The notes below the pieces were generated by a model. The model was given only the letters and a program-made list of their open reading frames with translations. It searched no databases and was not told the origin of the DNA. A stretch of DNA of 64,000 nucleotides, from assembly GCF_002163855.1 (NCBI RefSeq), contig NZ_CP019332.1, positions 409,213 through 473,212 on the forward strand. Reading direction: 5' to 3'. The translations under genes and the position numbers were made by a program. Of this stretch, positions 7,752 through 16,380 are shown piece after piece (the stretch's first letter is position 1; each line of letters opens with the position of its first letter). Source of the stretch: Winogradskyella sp. PC-19 (GTDB lineage: Bacteria > Bacteroidota > Bacteroidia > Flavobacteriales > Flavobacteriaceae).

Positions 7752-10166
7752 ATGAAATCTATACTTCGTATTATTATTTTATTACTTTTCTCCGCTAATA
7801 CTCAAGCACAAGTACTTAATAAGAAAGGCCTCAAAACTTACGATGGTTATTTTAACTTTTATTACGAAGAATCTTCTGATAAAATTTACCTCAAGGTAGA
7901 GAAGCTAAATGAGGAATTTCTATATATTAATTCATTAGCATCCGGAGTTGGTAGTAATGACATAGGTTTAGATAGAGGTCAGTTAGGAAATGAACGTGTT
8001 GTTTATTTTCAAAAAGCAGGAAATAAGTTACTATTAGTGCAACCTAATTTAAAATTTAGAGCAAATACGGATAATGCTCTAGAAAAGAAAAGTATTGAGC
8101 AAGCTTTTGCCAAATCTGTACTTTTTGGTTTTAAAATTGCCGAGCAAAAAGACGGACACTATATTATAGATTTCACACCATTTTTAATGCAAGACGCACA
8201 TGGTGTTTCAGGTCGATTAAAAAGTAGAAGAGAAGGTGCTTACAAAATAGATACATCCAAAAGTGCTTTAGCTTTAGAACGTACCAAGGCTTTTCCAAAA
8301 AATGTAGAGTTTGAAGCTTTATTAACTTTTAAAGGTACTCCAACTGGTAGAAACCTTAGAAGTGTAACACCAACGGCATCCTTGGTGAGCGTAACGCAGC
8401 ACCATTCTTTTATAGAATTACCAGATGATAATTATAAGCCAAGGCCTTTTGATACGCGTAGTGGAGCAATTTCTATGAGTTATATGGATTATGCAACACC
8501 AATTCAAGAGGATATTAGGAAGCGCTTTGTTGTACGTCATCGCTTAGAAAAGAAAAATCCAGAAGCTAAAGTAAGTGAAGCTGTAGAACCAATTATATAT
8601 TACTTAGACCCAGGAACTCCAGAACCAGTGCGTTCTGCTTTACTAGAAGGTGCACGTTGGTGGAACCAAGCATACGAAGCTATTGGTTTTAAAGATGCTT
8701 TTCAAGTTAAAATGTTACCTGGTGATGCTGACCCAATGGACTGTCGCTACAACGTTATTCAATGGGTACATCGTAGTACTCGAGGCTGGAGTTATGGTGG
8801 TAGTGTTGTTGACCCAAGAACTGGTGAAATCATTAAAGGTCATGTAAGTTTAGGAAGTTTACGTATTCGTCAAGATTTTATGATAGCACAAGCGTTAATG
8901 AATAAACCTTTTGCTGAAAGTGACGATAATTATCAGCCGATGTTAGATATGGCTCTAGCACGTATACGCCAACTAAGTGCCCATGAAGTCGGGCATACGA
9001 TTGGTTTTGCTCATAATTTTGCAGCTAGCGCAAATAACCGTGCTTCGGTCATGGATTATCCACATCCACAGATTGAATTAAAAAACGGGAATATAGATTT
9101 TAGTAATGCATATGCTACTGGAATTGGTGATTGGGATAAAGTTACCATTGCTTATAGTTATTCAGAGTTTGATAATACTAAAAACGAAAAAGAAGAACTG
9201 AATAAAATATTAAAGGCAGCAACTTTTGCTGGGCACCGTTTTATTTCAGATTCTGATGCAAGAGCTGCTGGAGGTGCACATGCTACTGCCCATCTTTGGG
9301 ATAATGGCAAAACAGCAGCTGAAGGTTTAGAAGATATTTTAGCATTACGTAAACAAGCAATTAAAAACTTCTCTAAAGATAATATTAAGAGTTATGAGCC
9401 ATATTCGGTTTTAGAAGACGTTTTTGTGCCCTTGTATTTTTACCATCGCTACCAAACAGAAGCGGCAACTAAAGTTATTGGTGGTCTAGATTATAATTAT
9501 GCAGTAAAAGATGGTGGTGATTTTACAACTAAGCCAATTGATGCAAAGCAACAGCGTGAGACATTAGATGTACTTTTAAAAACGTTAGATGCTCAAAACT
9601 TAGCGATACCAAAAGATAAATTAGAATTATTTCCGCCAAGGGCTTTTGGTTATAGTAGAAGTCGAGAATCCTTTAGAGGAAAAACAGGAGTAGCTTTTGA
9701 CCCATTTAGTGCTGCAAATACTGCTAGTGATATGATGTTAAAGTTTCTATTGAATCCACAACGTGCTAATCGATTGGTTTTACAGAAGAGTTTGGATGAA
9801 GAGCAATTAGGATTCAAAGATGTTTTAAATACAGTTATTAAGAACACTTTAGGAAACAAATCTAATATTGCTTATCATCAAGAAATACAACATCAAATAA
9901 ATAATAATGTTTTAAAATACTTGATGAATTTAGCGGTAAGTGACCAATCGTATTTTCAAGTTAAAGCATACGCAAACCATACAATACAAACTTTTTTAAG
10001 TCAATTAATGCGTGATTCTGTTTTAACTTCAGAAAAAATTCAATATCAAAGAATGATTAATGAATTTGATAAACAACCAGAAAAATTCAAGTTAGAAGCA
10101 TCACCGAAAATCCCAGATGGCTCACCAATTGGAAGTGATATTTGTAATTATAATCCTGCAAACTAA
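7752..10166 (+). CDS. Secreted zinc-dependent metalloprotease (DUF5117/DUF4953 type)
   Basis: This 804-residue protein has a signal peptide (MKSILRIIILLLFSANTQAQ), a DUF5117-like beta-rich N-terminal half, and a catalytic domain with HEVGHTIGFAHN starting at about residue 411: two zinc-binding histidines, a catalytic glutamate and a third histidine after GF. A conserved SVMDYPHP follows, resembling the metzincin Met-turn. A helical C-terminal region of about 300 residues completes the protein. Such large zinc proteases are common in Bacteroidota and act in the periplasm or outside the cell. The open frame extends 22 codons upstream, but the signal peptide begins at the ATG at 7752. The gene overlaps the next by one base (TAATG). 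Confidence 0.9.
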   Translation: MKSILRIIILLLFSANTQAQVLNKKGLKTYDGYFNFYYEESSDKIYLKVEKLNEEFLYINSLASGVGSNDIGLDRGQLGNERVVYFQKAGNKLLLVQPNLKFRANTDNALEKKSIEQAFAKSVLFGFKIAEQKDGHYIIDFTPFLMQDAHGVSGRLKSRREGAYKIDTSKSALALERTKAFPKNVEFEALLTFKGTPTGRNLRSVTPTASLVSVTQHHSFIELPDDNYKPRPFDTRSGAISMSYMDYATPIQEDIRKRFVVRHRLEKKNPEAKVSEAVEPIIYYLDPGTPEPVRSALLEGARWWNQAYEAIGFKDAFQVKMLPGDADPMDCRYNVIQWVHRSTRGWSYGGSVVDPRTGEIIKGHVSLGSLRIRQDFMIAQALMNKPFAESDDNYQPMLDMALARIRQLSAHEVGHTIGFAHNFAASANNRASVMDYPHPQIELKNGNIDFSNAYATGIGDWDKVTIAYSYSEFDNTKNEKEELNKILKAATFAGHRFISDSDARAAGGAHATAHLWDNGKTAAEGLEDILALRKQAIKNFSKDNIKSYEPYSVLEDVFVPLYFYHRYQTEAATKVIGGLDYNYAVKDGGDFTTKPIDAKQQRETLDVLLKTLDAQNLAIPKDKLELFPPRAFGYSRSRESFRGKTGVAFDPFSAANTASDMMLKFLLNPQRANRLVLQKSLDEEQLGFKDVLNTVIKNTLGNKSNIAYHQEIQHQINNNVLKYLMNLAVSDQSYFQVKAYANHTIQTFLSQLMRDSVLTSEKIQYQRMINEFDKQPEKFKLEASPKIPDGSPIGSDICNYNPAN

Positions 10167-11185
10167 TGATAATAGACCTACGTAGCGACACCGTAACAAA
10201 ACCAACAAAAGGCATGCTAGATGCTATGCTCAATGCAGAAGTTGGTGATGACGTATATAAAGAAGACCCAAGCATTAACGCCTTAGAGCAACGTTTGGCA
10301 GATATGTTTGGCATGGATGAAGCCTTATTTTTCCCAACTGGAAGTATGGCAAATCAAGCCGCATTAAAATTACATACAAATCCAGGCGAGCAAGTTATTT
10401 GCGATAAATATGCACATATCTATAATTATGAAGGTGGCGGCGCATCGTTTAACAGTGGCATCTCTTGTAAATTGGTTGATGGACATCGCGGTATGTTTAC
10501 GGCCGAACAAGCTGAAGCCTCTATTAATCCACCAGATTTTTACCATAGTCCATTAACGTCTTTAATAGCCGTAGAAAACACAACAAATAAAGGTGGTGGT
10601 GCATGTTGGGATTTTGAAGAATTAAAAAAATTACGGGAAGTCGCTTCTAATCATGGTTTAGGCTATCATTTAGATGGCGCACGTTTATGGAATGCACTTA
10701 TTAAAACAGGTCAAACTCCAAAAAAGTATGGTGGATTATTTGATACCATTTCTATATGCCTTAGTAAAGGATTAGGTTGTCCAATGGGTTCTGTTTTAAT
10801 AGGAAATAGTGATTTGATGAAAGGTGCAATCAGAGTTCGTAAAATATTAGGTGGTGGTATGCGACAAGTCGGTTTTGCAGCTGCTGCAGGTTTATATGCT
10901 TTGGATAATCATTTTGAACGCTTAGCGGAAGACCATAAAAAAGCAATAGAAATAGGAGAAGTGTTATCAAAGAATGAGTCGATAGAAAAAGTAGAACCTA
11001 TAGAAACTAATATCATCATTTTCGAACTTAAATCTCACGTAGATGAAGCAGTATTTTTAAATACACTAAACGAAAAAGGTATACAAATTATTGGGATGGG
11101 TAGTAATAAGCTACGTATGGTGACGCATTTGGATTATACGGATGAGATGCATGAGCGCGTTTTGGAAATTATTTCAAATTTATAA
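10166..11185 (+). CDS. ltaE: Low-specificity L-threonine aldolase
   Basis: This 339-residue PLP enzyme of the beta-eliminating lyase family cleaves L-threonine or L-allo-threonine to glycine and acetaldehyde in the cytoplasm. It begins with the family signature IDLRSDTVTKPTKGM, contains LFFPTGSMANQAAL, the aspartate motif HLDGARLWNA (PLP pyridine N contact), and the Schiff-base lysine in SICLSKGLGCPMGSVL at about residue 208. The length is typical (about 340). It shares a stop/start TAATG with the metalloprotease, so the two are cotranscribed, although the link is not obviously functional. An imperfect inverted repeat directly after the stop may end the transcript. Confidence 0.92.
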   Translation: MIIDLRSDTVTKPTKGMLDAMLNAEVGDDVYKEDPSINALEQRLADMFGMDEALFFPTGSMANQAALKLHTNPGEQVICDKYAHIYNYEGGGASFNSGISCKLVDGHRGMFTAEQAEASINPPDFYHSPLTSLIAVENTTNKGGGACWDFEELKKLREVASNHGLGYHLDGARLWNALIKTGQTPKKYGGLFDTISICLSKGLGCPMGSVLIGNSDLMKGAIRVRKILGGGMRQVGFAAAAGLYALDNHFERLAEDHKKAIEIGEVLSKNESIEKVEPIETNIIIFELKSHVDEAVFLNTLNEKGIQIIGMGSNKLRMVTHLDYTDEMHERVLEIISNL

Positions 11186-11190
11186 ACACA

Positions 11191-11265
11191 AACTGTCATT
11201 CTGAGAGAAACGAAGAATCTATTTTCTAATAATTTAGATTCTTCACTACGTTCTGAATGACAGTT
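11191..11265. repeat. Imperfect palindromic intergenic repeat (GTCATTCTGAG type)
   Basis: Two 30-base arms (11191-11220 and 11236-11265) are inverted copies agreeing at 24 of 30 positions; they open AACTGTCATTC and close GAAGAATCT, with a 15-base AT-rich loop. Sequences of this kind occur between genes in many Flavobacteriaceae genomes; here it lies between the convergent aldolase and YbaB genes and could fold as a hairpin in RNA from either strand and act as a terminator. A divergent relative lies at 53476-53592. Confidence 0.75.
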
Positions 11266-11302
11266 ATCAGTTTTCCCTTCTGGGGAATTAAAGGAAGCTT
11301 TT

Positions 11303-11614
11303 TTATAACCCAGGAATATTAGGCATACCTTCTTTAGCTACTGCTGCTAACTCAGTTTCATTAACTGTTGTAGCGCGTTCTATAGCTTTATTCAACGTAA
11401 GAATTAAATAATCTTCAAGCATCTCTTTGTCAGTTAATAACTCTTCGTCAATTTCTAAGGATTTTATAGTTCTATTAGCTGTAATGGTAACCTTAAGTTT
11501 TCCATCATTACTGGCTTCATCTAATAATACTGTATGTAAACGTTCTTTAGTTTTTTCAACTTTTTTCTGAGCTTCCTTCAGTTTATTCATCATACCCATC
11601 ATATCTCCAAACAT
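11303..11614 (-). CDS. YbaB/EbfC-family nucleoid-associated protein
   Basis: This 103-residue DNA-binding protein has the family layout: [25 protein letters not shown] (helical N-terminus), a central beta part with [23 protein letters not shown], and a C-terminal helix with MPNIPGL at the end. EbfC/YbaB dimers bind DNA and affect nucleoid structure. In many bacteria the gene sits next to dnaX and recR; here it stands alone, divergent from the S9 peptidase gene. A TAATTTTG box at 11643-11650 on the minus strand is a plausible -7 element. Confidence 0.9.
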   Translation of the reverse strand: MFGDMMGMMNKLKEAQKKVEKTKERLHTVLLDEASNDGKLKVTITANRTIKSLEIDEELLTDKEMLEDYLILTLNKAIERATTVNETELAAVAKEGMPNIPGL

Positions 11615-11693
11615 AATCTTTCGATTTAAAATTTATACGTTGCAAAATTAGTAAATTGCGACTCTTATTTAGTTTAAAATTATATTAAATTCT

Positions 11694-13754
11694 ATGCATA
11701 AATCCTCAATATTAAATCCCCCAAAAGCTAAAAAAATTCATAAAGAACTTGAAGCTCATGCAGACGTAAGGATTGACAATTATTTTTGGATGAATAATCG
11801 AGAAGATGACGAAGTGATTAAGCATCTAAATGCCGAAAATGACTATTGTGATGCTATGCTAGCACATACAAAAGATTTTCAGACCAATTTATTTGAAGAG
11901 ATGAAAGGTAGAATTAAAGAAGATGACTCTTCTGTACCTTACAAATACAACGGTTATTGGTATATCACAAAATTTGAAACTGGTAAAAATTACCCAATTT
12001 ATACCCGTAAAAAAGAAACACTCGAGGCAGAGGAAGAATTACTGTTTGATTGCAATATAATGGCCGAAGGTCAGAGTTACTTTAAACTGGTTGGTATTTC
12101 AATTAGTCCAGATAATAAGAAGGTTTCATTTGGTTTAGATGTTACAGGTCGACGTAATTATACAATCTATATTAAGGATTTAACTACCGATAAACTAGAG
12201 AGTGATAAAATCGAGCACACAACTGGTTCATCGAGTTGGGCAAACGATAATAAGACTTTATTCTACACAAAGAAGGATGAAAAAACTTTAAGAGCGTTTC
12301 AGATTTACAAGCACAGATTAGGAGAAATTGTAGATGAGTTGGTTTTTGAAGAAGGTGATGACACTTTTGGAGTGGCTGTTTACAAATCAAAATCTAGAAA
12401 ATATATAATTATAGCGAGTTACAGTACTCTAACAAATGAGTATCACGTTCTAAATGCCGACACACCTGAAGATAAATTCAAGGTTTTTAGCCCAAGAGTT
12501 CGTGGACTGGAATACAGTATTGCACATTACAATGGCGATTTTTATATTCTTACTAATAAGGATAAAGCGGTTAATTTTAAATTAATGAAAACTCCTGAAA
12601 CTTCTACTTCAGTAGATAGTTGGGAAGAAGTCATCGCGCACAGAAGTGATACTTTAATAGAAGGTATAGATATTTTTAAAGACTATTTAGTAGTCAGTGA
12701 ACGTAATAACGGGCTTAATCTGATAAGAATTATACGTTGGGATAAAAGTGAAGACTATTATTTGCCTTTTGAGTCAGAGACATATACCTGCTATACTGGT
12801 ACTAATGTAGACTTTGATACCGAAATTTTACGCTATGGTTATAATTCTATGACAACTCCAGCTTCTATAGTCGAAGTTAATATGCGTACAAAAGCAAAAA
12901 AAGTATTAAAAGAGCAGGAGGTTTTAGGCGGAAAGTTTAATAAAGACAATTATATCGAAGAACGTCTATGGGCAACTGCCGATGATGGCACAAAAGTCCC
13001 CATGTCAGTTGTTTATCGAAAAGGGCTAAAAAAAGACGGGAATAATCCGTTGCTACAATACTCATACGGATCATATGGCTCAACCGTTGATCCTTATTTT
13101 TCCACAATAAGATTAACACTATTAGACCGTGGTTTTGTTTACGTAATTGCTCACATAAGAGGTGGTGAATATCTAGGAAGAAATTGGTATGAAGACGGTA
13201 AATTATTAAATAAAAAAAATACGTTTACTGATTTTATTGCCTGCTCTATTCATCTAATCAAAGAGCGTTACACATCATCTCAGCATTTATATGCGATGGG
13301 CGGAAGTGCCGGAGGTTTGCTTATGGGAGCAATAATTAACGAAGCTCCAGAACTGTATAATGGTGTTATTGCTGCTGTACCATTTGTAGATGTAGTAACT
13401 ACAATGTTAGACGATTCTATTCCACTTACAACAGGTGAGTATGACGAATGGGGTAATCCTAATGACAAACTATATTATCAGTATATGAAAAGTTATTCGC
13501 CATATGATAATATCCAACCAAAATCATACCCAAATATGCTAGTAACGGCTGGTTTAAATGACTCACAAGTACAGTTTTGGGAACCAGCGAAATGGGTTGC
13601 GAAATTAAGAGAAATAAAAACTGATTCAAATATGTTACTTCTGAAGACAAATATGGATGCTGGTCATGGAGGTGCATCAGGACGTTTTGATTCGTTAAAA
13701 GAAGACGCTGAGGAGTTTGCGTTTCTGTTAGACCTCGAAGGTATTACCTCTTAA
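11694..13754 (+). CDS. S9 family peptidase, oligopeptidase B-like
   Basis: This 686-residue serine peptidase has an N-terminal beta-propeller (about residues 70-400; for example YKYNGYWYITKFETGKNYPIY) and a C-terminal alpha/beta-hydrolase domain. The nucleophile is Ser538 in MGGSAGGLLMG, the general base His is in MDAGHGGASGR near the C-terminus, and the Asp lies in the TAGLNDSQV stretch. No signal peptide is visible, so it is cytoplasmic and trims short peptides, probably after basic residues as in PtrB. Length and motifs are complete. A TAGTTTTG promoter box for the next gene follows after 17 bases. Confidence 0.9.
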   Translation: MHKSSILNPPKAKKIHKELEAHADVRIDNYFWMNNREDDEVIKHLNAENDYCDAMLAHTKDFQTNLFEEMKGRIKEDDSSVPYKYNGYWYITKFETGKNYPIYTRKKETLEAEEELLFDCNIMAEGQSYFKLVGISISPDNKKVSFGLDVTGRRNYTIYIKDLTTDKLESDKIEHTTGSSSWANDNKTLFYTKKDEKTLRAFQIYKHRLGEIVDELVFEEGDDTFGVAVYKSKSRKYIIIASYSTLTNEYHVLNADTPEDKFKVFSPRVRGLEYSIAHYNGDFYILTNKDKAVNFKLMKTPETSTSVDSWEEVIAHRSDTLIEGIDIFKDYLVVSERNNGLNLIRIIRWDKSEDYYLPFESETYTCYTGTNVDFDTEILRYGYNSMTTPASIVEVNMRTKAKKVLKEQEVLGGKFNKDNYIEERLWATADDGTKVPMSVVYRKGLKKDGNNPLLQYSYGSYGSTVDPYFSTIRLTLLDRGFVYVIAHIRGGEYLGRNWYEDGKLLNKKNTFTDFIACSIHLIKERYTSSQHLYAMGGSAGGLLMGAIINEAPELYNGVIAAVPFVDVVTTMLDDSIPLTTGEYDEWGNPNDKLYYQYMKSYSPYDNIQPKSYPNMLVTAGLNDSQVQFWEPAKWVAKLREIKTDSNMLLLKTNMDAGHGGASGRFDSLKEDAEEFAFLLDLEGITS

Positions 13755-13770
13755 TTAAAAAAAAAAGTAT

Positions 13771-13778
13771 TAGTTTTG
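13771..13778 (+). promoter_or_regulatory. Candidate -7 promoter box of the cysteate synthase-like gene
   Basis: TAGTTTTG fits TAnnTTTG and lies 48 bases upstream of the ATG at 13827. The preceding A-rich tract replaces a clear -33 element. Confidence 0.5.
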
Positions 13779-13826
13779 CACCGTTTTGGATTACAATTTT
13801 TATATTGATAATCGTAAATATTTAAT

Positions 13827-14864
13827 ATGACAAAAAGTAAACACGTTTACGAAAACGTACTTCAGCTTATAGGAAGTACACCTTTAATAAAATTAAACAA
13901 GGTTACAGAAGGCTTTGACGGCAATTTCTTTGCTAAAGTAGAAGCTTTTAATCCTGGCCACTCTTCAAAAGATAGAATTGCATTGCATATTATCGAAGAA
14001 GCAGAGCGTCAAGGTGTTTTAAAGCCTGGTGATACCATCATTGAAACAACTTCTGGTAATACAGGGTTTAGTATTGCTATGGTAAGTATCATTAAAGGTT
14101 ATGAGTGTATTTTAGCTGTAAGTTCAAAATCGTCTCCTGATAAAATTGATATGCTTAAATCAATGGGAGCTAAGGTGTATGTCTGTCCAGCTCATGTTAA
14201 GGCAGATGACCCAAGGTCATATTATGAAGTAGCTAAGCGCTTGCATTCAGAAATAAAAGGTTCTGTGTATATTAATCAGTATTTTAATGCTTTAAATACA
14301 GAAGCACATTATATAACCACTGGCCCAGAAATCTGGGAACAAACTGAAGGGAAAATAACCCATTTAGTAGCTTGTAGTGGAACAGGAGGCACAATTTCAG
14401 GTATTGCTAGATTCTTAAAAGAACAAAACCCTGATGTGAATATCATTGGTGTTGATGCTTATGGTTCGGTACTTAAAAAGTATCATGAAACTCGTGAGTT
14501 TGATGACAAAGAGATTTATCCTTACCGTATTGAAGGTTTAGGTAAAAACTTAATTCCAACAGCAACTGATTTTGATGCTATCGATAAGTTTGAAAAAGTA
14601 ACTGACGAAGAAAGTGCTCATTCTGCTCGAGAGATATCAGCAAAAGAAGGACTTTTTGTAGGCTACACTAGTGGTGCTGCGTTACAAGCTATAAAGCAAT
14701 TAAGTGAAAAAGGAGAGTTTAAACCAAATGATAATATCGTTGTTGTTTTTCCTGATCATGGTTCTCGTTATATGAGTAAAGTCTATAATGACAAGTGGAT
14801 GGAAGACCAAGGCTTTTTTGATACACAAACAGAAATGCAAGCTGCAATTGAATATGTAAAATAA
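13827..14864 (+). CDS. capA: PLP-dependent CBS/cysteine synthase-like enzyme; candidate cysteate synthase (CapA)
   Basis: This 345-residue fold-type II PLP enzyme shows the Schiff-base lysine at about K48 ([11 protein letters not shown]), the substrate loop TSGNTG (75-80) and the phosphate loop SGTGGT (184-189). The late [16 protein letters not shown] segment is closer to cystathionine beta-synthase than to CysK, and no C-terminal CBS domains are present. CapA of Capnocytophaga, a CBS relative, makes L-cysteate from O-phosphoserine and sulfite for capnine synthesis. The next gene is an alpha-oxoamine synthase of the kind that uses cysteate, which favours this function. What is seen is the enzyme family; the cysteate role is inferred from context. 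A housekeeping cysteine or cystathionine synthase is the main alternative, so the gene symbol is tentative. Confidence 0.72.
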   Translation: MTKSKHVYENVLQLIGSTPLIKLNKVTEGFDGNFFAKVEAFNPGHSSKDRIALHIIEEAERQGVLKPGDTIIETTSGNTGFSIAMVSIIKGYECILAVSSKSSPDKIDMLKSMGAKVYVCPAHVKADDPRSYYEVAKRLHSEIKGSVYINQYFNALNTEAHYITTGPEIWEQTEGKITHLVACSGTGGTISGIARFLKEQNPDVNIIGVDAYGSVLKKYHETREFDDKEIYPYRIEGLGKNLIPTATDFDAIDKFEKVTDEESAHSAREISAKEGLFVGYTSGAALQAIKQLSEKGEFKPNDNIVVVFPDHGSRYMSKVYNDKWMEDQGFFDTQTEMQAAIEYVK

Positions 14865-14887
14865 TTATTTTTCAAATAATAAAGATT

Positions 14888-14917
14888 AAAACCACTGAAG
14901 AAATTCGGTGGTTTTTT
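14888..14917 (+). terminator. Intrinsic terminator after the CBS-like gene
   Basis: The stem AACCAC...GTGGTT with an internal GAA/TTC pairing and a short loop is followed by a run of six T. It separates the CBS-like gene from the next transcription unit. Confidence 0.8.
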
Positions 14918-14975
14918 GTTTAAAACTTAGTGAATATAAAGGCTAAATAAATTATGCATTCATAATATTATTACC

Positions 14976-14983
14976 TAATTTTG
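14976..14983 (+). promoter_or_regulatory. Candidate -7 promoter box of the alpha-oxoamine synthase gene
   Basis: TAATTTTG fits TAnnTTTG and lies 85 bases upstream of the ATG. With the terminator before it, this indicates that the two capnine-type genes are transcribed separately though adjacent. Confidence 0.5.
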
Positions 14984-15068
14984 CCGAGTTAAGCTAAACT
15001 AATTTAACATAATTTGAAATTGGATTTCCTCTAAAAATTCAATTTACAATACGTTCGAAAGAGATAGT

Positions 15069-16328
15069 ATGAAGGATTTATTTGAAAAAATTTACAAAGA
15101 CAAAGGACCATTGGGGAAATGGGCTTCTCAAGCAGAAGGTTATTTTGTATTCCCAAAACTTGAAGGTCAAATCTCTAACCGCATGACATTCCAAGGCAAA
15201 GAAGTAATTACTTGGAGTATTAATGATTACTTAGGTCTTGCTAATCACCCTGAAGTTCGTAAAGTTGATGCTGAAGCTGCGACAGAGTATGGTTCTGCTT
15301 ATCCAATGGGAGCTCGTATGATGTCAGGTCATACAGAGATGCATGAACAACTTCAAAATGAATTAGCAGAATTTGTAAATAAAGAATCAGCTTATTTATT
15401 AAACTTTGGCTACCAAGGTATCATGTCTACTATTGATGCTTTAGTTGGTAAAGACGATATTATAGTTTATGATGTAGATGCACATGCTTGTATTATTGAT
15501 GGTGTTCGTTTACATATGGGTAAACGTTTTACATATAAACACAACGACGTTGAAAGTTTAGAGAAAAACTTAGAGCGTGCTACAAAAATGGCAGAACAAA
15601 CTGGTGGAGGAATATTGGTTATTTCTGAAGGAGTTTTTGGTATGCGTGGTGAGCAAGGTCGTTTAAAAGAAATTGTAGAGTTAAAGAAAAAATTTAATTT
15701 CAGATTTCTAGTTGATGATGCTCACGGTTTTGGAACTTTAGGAGCAACAGGAGCAGGAGCAGGAGAAGAACAAGGTGTACAAGACGATATAGACGTATAT
15801 TTTGCAACATTCGCAAAGTCGATGGCTAGTACAGGTGCTTTTATTGCTGGAGATAAAGAAATAATAGATTATTTAAAATATAACTTACGTTCTCAAATGT
15901 TTGCAAAATCATTGCAAATGACATTAACCAAAGGCGCATTAAAGCGTTTGGATATGTTGAGAACAATGCCAGAGTTAAAACAGAATCTTTGGAAGATTGT
16001 TGATGCATTACAGTCTGGTTTAAAAACACGTGGTTTTGATATTGGAACAACCCAAAGTTGTGTAACACCTGTATATTTAAAAGGTAGTATTCCTGAGGCA
16101 ATGGCTTTGGTAAGAGATTTAAGAGAAAATCACGGAATCTTCTGTTCTATAGTGGTTTATCCTGTGATACCTAGAGGATTAATTCTACTAAGAATGATTC
16201 CTACAGCTACACATACTTTAGAAGATGTAGAATTGACTTTAGATGCTTTTGATGCGATTAGAGAGCGATTAGATAACGGAACTTACAAGCGTATGTCAGC
16301 AGCTTTGATTGCGGCCATGGGAGAATAA
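15069..16328 (+). CDS. capB: Alpha-oxoamine synthase (SPT/KBL/BioF family); candidate cysteate C-acyltransferase (CapB/SulA)
   Basis: This 419-residue PLP enzyme of fold type I has WSINDYLGLANHPEV at the start (the alpha-oxoamine synthase motif), a stacking His139 in DVDAHAC, the cofactor aspartate in VDDAHGFGTLG (about 216-224) and the PLP lysine at about K250 in TFAKSMASTG. The family condenses an amino acid with an acyl thioester: glycine (KBL), alanine (BioF), serine (SPT) or cysteate (CapB/SulA, sulfonolipids). The upstream neighbour is a CBS-like enzyme able to supply cysteate, which favours 3-ketocapnine synthesis over sphingolipid synthesis. The exact amino acid is inference. No TM segment is visible; it acts in the cytoplasm at the membrane surface. 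A bidirectional terminator follows. Confidence 0.75.
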   Translation: MKDLFEKIYKDKGPLGKWASQAEGYFVFPKLEGQISNRMTFQGKEVITWSINDYLGLANHPEVRKVDAEAATEYGSAYPMGARMMSGHTEMHEQLQNELAEFVNKESAYLLNFGYQGIMSTIDALVGKDDIIVYDVDAHACIIDGVRLHMGKRFTYKHNDVESLEKNLERATKMAEQTGGGILVISEGVFGMRGEQGRLKEIVELKKKFNFRFLVDDAHGFGTLGATGAGAGEEQGVQDDIDVYFATFAKSMASTGAFIAGDKEIIDYLKYNLRSQMFAKSLQMTLTKGALKRLDMLRTMPELKQNLWKIVDALQSGLKTRGFDIGTTQSCVTPVYLKGSIPEAMALVRDLRENHGIFCSIVVYPVIPRGLILLRMIPTATHTLEDVELTLDAFDAIRERLDNGTYKRMSAALIAAMGE

Positions 16329-16350
16329 TTTCTGTAAATATTACACACAA

Positions 16351-16380
16351 AAAAAGCTACCAATTATAGGTAGCTTTTTT
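16351..16380. terminator. Bidirectional intrinsic terminator
   Basis: AAAAAGCTACC and GGTAGCTTTTTT form an 11-base-pair stem with a 7-base loop, with T runs on both strands. It ends both the CapB-like gene and the convergent GNAT gene. Confidence 0.88.

Noticed and set aside
13827..14864. Reading the CBS-like gene as a plain cysteine synthase CysK
   Set aside because: The [11 protein letters not shown] segment resembles CBS and CapA more, and the next gene is an alpha-oxoamine synthase; still, the plain function is kept as the main alternative.
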